A stretch of 7,542 nt of DNA from Burkholderiaceae bacterium (GTDB taxonomy: Bacteria > Pseudomonadota > Gammaproteobacteria > Burkholderiales > Burkholderiaceae): assembly GCA_947459465.1 (NCBI GenBank), contig CANHDS010000020.1:1-7542 (forward strand), written 5' to 3'. The notes beneath the pieces are model-generated. The model did no database searches. It had not been told where the DNA came from and saw nothing but the letters and a program-made list of their open reading frames with translations. Every line of letters begins with the position of its first letter. Within the stretch, counting starts at the first letter, position 1. Below, in pieces: positions 6,194-7,542 of this stretch. Made by a program: the position numbers and the translations under genes.

Positions 6194-7252
6194 ATGAATG
6201 TATCGTTTGGCTCTATGCTACGAACTTTGCTTGTTGTTTCAAGTCTTGCTATCAGTTCCGTCAGTTTTGGACAGCAAGGAACCGCGCAGTCCCCTACACC
6301 GCAAAAGGTGGAGTCGGTCAACATCATGGATGTTGGGAGATCCCCAAACTCAACTTCAAAAGCAGCGGTTGACGCCGGTGTAAATCAGCCAGGTAACAAC
6401 GCACCCATTTGGAGAGCGGTAAACAGCGAAACCGTGCACTACACCTCGTTGCCTGGGGCTGAAAATGGTGTATTGATTCAGAAGACGGGCCAAGAGTGGC
6501 GCTTAATTCGTAATGGTGTCATCACTGTTTACGGCGCATGGCTACTGACCTTTGTATTTTGCGCGATCACTGCAGTGTTTATTTTCAAAGGTTCAATTAA
6601 ATTGCATGAGCCGATGTCGGGTCGTAAGATCCAGCGTTTCACATTGCTTGAGCGTATTACGCATTGGACGATGGCGTTCACGTTTGTTGCACTTGCTCTC
6701 ACTGGCATATTAATTTTGTGGGGAAAATATTTCCTTTTGCCTCTGATGGGCCCAGGCCTGTATGGACCTTTTCTATTAGCGTGCAAAAACATTCATAATT
6801 TTGTTGGCCCTGCTTTTACAGTCAGCATCTTCGTATTTTTCATCCTGTTTGTGCGCAGAAATCTGCCTGAAAAAGGCGATTGGGAGTGGGTTAAAGGACT
6901 CGGTGGTTTACTCACCGGCAAGCACATCCCAGCAAACTATTTCAATCCTGGCGAGAAAATGCTGTTTTGGGTTCTGTTGGTGATTCTGGGTTCAATCGTT
7001 TCTGCTTCGGGCTGGGTTCTCAATATGATCGTGCCCTTTATTCAAATTGAATACTGGCGGGGTACGATGCAAATTGCAAATATTGTTCACAACGTCGGTT
7101 CAATTTTGATGGTCGCGATGGCACTTGGTCACATGTACATTGGCTCAATCGGTATGCAAGGTTCATTAGACGGCATGCGTACAGGCTATTGTGATGAGAC
7201 CTGGGCTAAGGAGCACCATCAGCGCTGGTATAACAAATTAGGAAAGGGGTAA
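6194..7252 (+). CDS. fdhC: Formate dehydrogenase gamma subunit, cytochrome b556 with periplasmic N-terminal extension
   Basis: This 352-residue membrane subunit takes electrons from FdhB through two b hemes to quinone. A cleavable signal peptide (about 1-26, VSFG|QQ) is followed by a periplasmic stretch to about residue 105, then a hydrophobic helix (109-131) and four core helices. Probable heme ligands are H157 (ERITHWTM), H201 (NIHNFVG), H299 (IVHNVGS) and H313 (GHMYIGS). The 14-residue spacing of the last two equals that of H155/H169 in E. coli FdnI. The end, WAKEHHQRWY (337-346), also mirrors FdnI. It is much longer than FdnI (217 residues) because of the signal, the N-terminal extension and the extra helix. 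This longer form is seen in FdhABC-type enzymes. GGGGA (6182-6186) lies 7 nt before the ATG. The next gene starts 5 bp after its TAA. Confidence 0.93.
   Translation: MNVSFGSMLRTLLVVSSLAISSVSFGQQGTAQSPTPQKVESVNIMDVGRSPNSTSKAAVDAGVNQPGNNAPIWRAVNSETVHYTSLPGAENGVLIQKTGQEWRLIRNGVITVYGAWLLTFVFCAITAVFIFKGSIKLHEPMSGRKIQRFTLLERITHWTMAFTFVALALTGILILWGKYFLLPLMGPGLYGPFLLACKNIHNFVGPAFTVSIFVFFILFVRRNLPEKGDWEWVKGLGGLLTGKHIPANYFNPGEKMLFWVLLVILGSIVSASGWVLNMIVPFIQIEYWRGTMQIANIVHNVGSILMVAMALGHMYIGSIGMQGSLDGMRTGYCDETWAKEHHQRWYNKLGKG
7244..7249 (+). promoter_or_regulatory. Ribosome binding site of the last gene, in the end of fdhC
   Basis: AAGGGG lies within the final Lys-Gly codons of fdhC, 8 nt before the ATG at 7258 and immediately before the fdhC TAA (7250-7252). 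The overlap points to the downstream small gene being part of the same operon. Confidence 0.6.
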
Positions 7253-7257
7253 GCACA

Positions 7258-7542
7258 ATGAAACGCTGGTTAGTTACTACTGCTTGTTTATTTGGATCAT
7301 CCGTTGCCTTAGCAGCATTGCCACCCCCAACCCCCCAACAAGCAGAAGCTGCCGAGTTAGCAAAAGCACGCACTGCTTACGCTAACGTAGTAGCAAATTT
7401 TCAGCTATGCCAATCCATTAACGCGGTTGCCATGAAATACAAAAAAGCAGGCACTCCGGATCCAGCACCCTGCGTAGCTCCACCCCCATTTGTGCCCCCA
7501 GCGACTGCCTCTGTAGCTCCTGCTGCAGCACCCGCTAAGAAA
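7258..7542 (+). CDS. Exported Pro/Ala-rich small protein, 3' end cut off by window
   Basis: Ninety-five codons are visible and the frame is still open at the right edge. The protein starts MKRWLVTTACLFG and has a signal peptide with a likely cleavage near A19/A20 (SVALAA|LPPP). The exported part has a proline cluster (22-26), a predicted helix with many Ala/Glu/Lys (28-50), then two cysteines, C51 (FQLCQS) and C72 (APCVAP), and a Pro/Ala/Lys tail (74-95) that looks close to its natural end. C10 is in a poor lipobox context, so secretion rather than lipidation is more likely. The two cysteines could form a disulphide in the periplasm. It starts 5 bp after fdhC, so it is very probably co-expressed. 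Similar short exported proteins of unknown function occur in betaproteobacterial FDH loci; I give no name. Confidence 0.75.
   Translation, partial: MKRWLVTTACLFGSSVALAALPPPTPQQAEAAELAKARTAYANVVANFQLCQSINAVAMKYKKAGTPDPAPCVAPPPFVPPATASVAPAAAPAKK

Noticed and set aside
7318..7340. C-rich low-complexity tract
   Set aside because: It simply encodes the proline cluster after the signal peptide of the last gene; it is not a repeat element.

Overview
The window is one co-directional (+ strand) formate dehydrogenase locus of the FDH3 / periplasmic FdhABC type. The moderate base composition, the gene order and the protein signatures suggest a betaproteobacterium of the Burkholderiales (a Polynucleobacter-like genome is plausible). 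That assignment comes from family resemblance only, because there is no rRNA or other phylogenetic marker here.

Layout: (1) 2-1219, the 3' part of a cytoplasmic polyferredoxin whose start lies off the left edge. (2) 1229-1864, a TorD/DmsD-family Tat chaperone. (3) 1865-2005, a 141-bp AT-rich spacer with small inverted repeats. (4) 2006-2224, a 72-residue 'formate dehydrogenase region TAT target' protein, whose stop codon sits in the loop of a terminator-like hairpin followed by eight T. (5) 2285-5263, fdhA, the Tat-exported Mo/W-bis-MGD catalytic subunit with active-site Cys rather than Sec. (6) 5292-5942, the FDH3-type beta subunit with sixteen cysteines for four [4Fe-4S] clusters. (7) 5939-6166, a small lipoprotein overlapping gene 6 by ATGA. 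(8) 6194-7252, fdhC, the cytochrome b gamma subunit with a signal peptide and a periplasmic N-terminal extension. (9) 7258 to the right edge, an exported Pro/Ala-rich small protein, cut off at the window end.

How they work together: FdhA would oxidise formate in the periplasm, pass electrons through its own [4Fe-4S] cluster and the four clusters of FdhB to the two b hemes of FdhC, and from there to quinone. The TorD-family chaperone probably guards cofactor loading and Tat export of FdhA. The polyferredoxin carries no visible export signal in the part seen, and may serve maturation or an unidentified cytoplasmic electron-transfer step.

The core enzyme is well known. The least explained parts are the accessory proteins that accompany it: the Tat mini-protein, the lipoprotein wedged between beta and gamma, the secreted Pro/Ala-rich protein, and the polyferredoxin with its C-terminal CxxC/CxxC module. 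The hairpin around the mini-protein's stop codon is also unexplained and could couple transcription of the FDH structural genes to translation of that mini-protein. I see no mobile element, CRISPR array, tRNA or rRNA.
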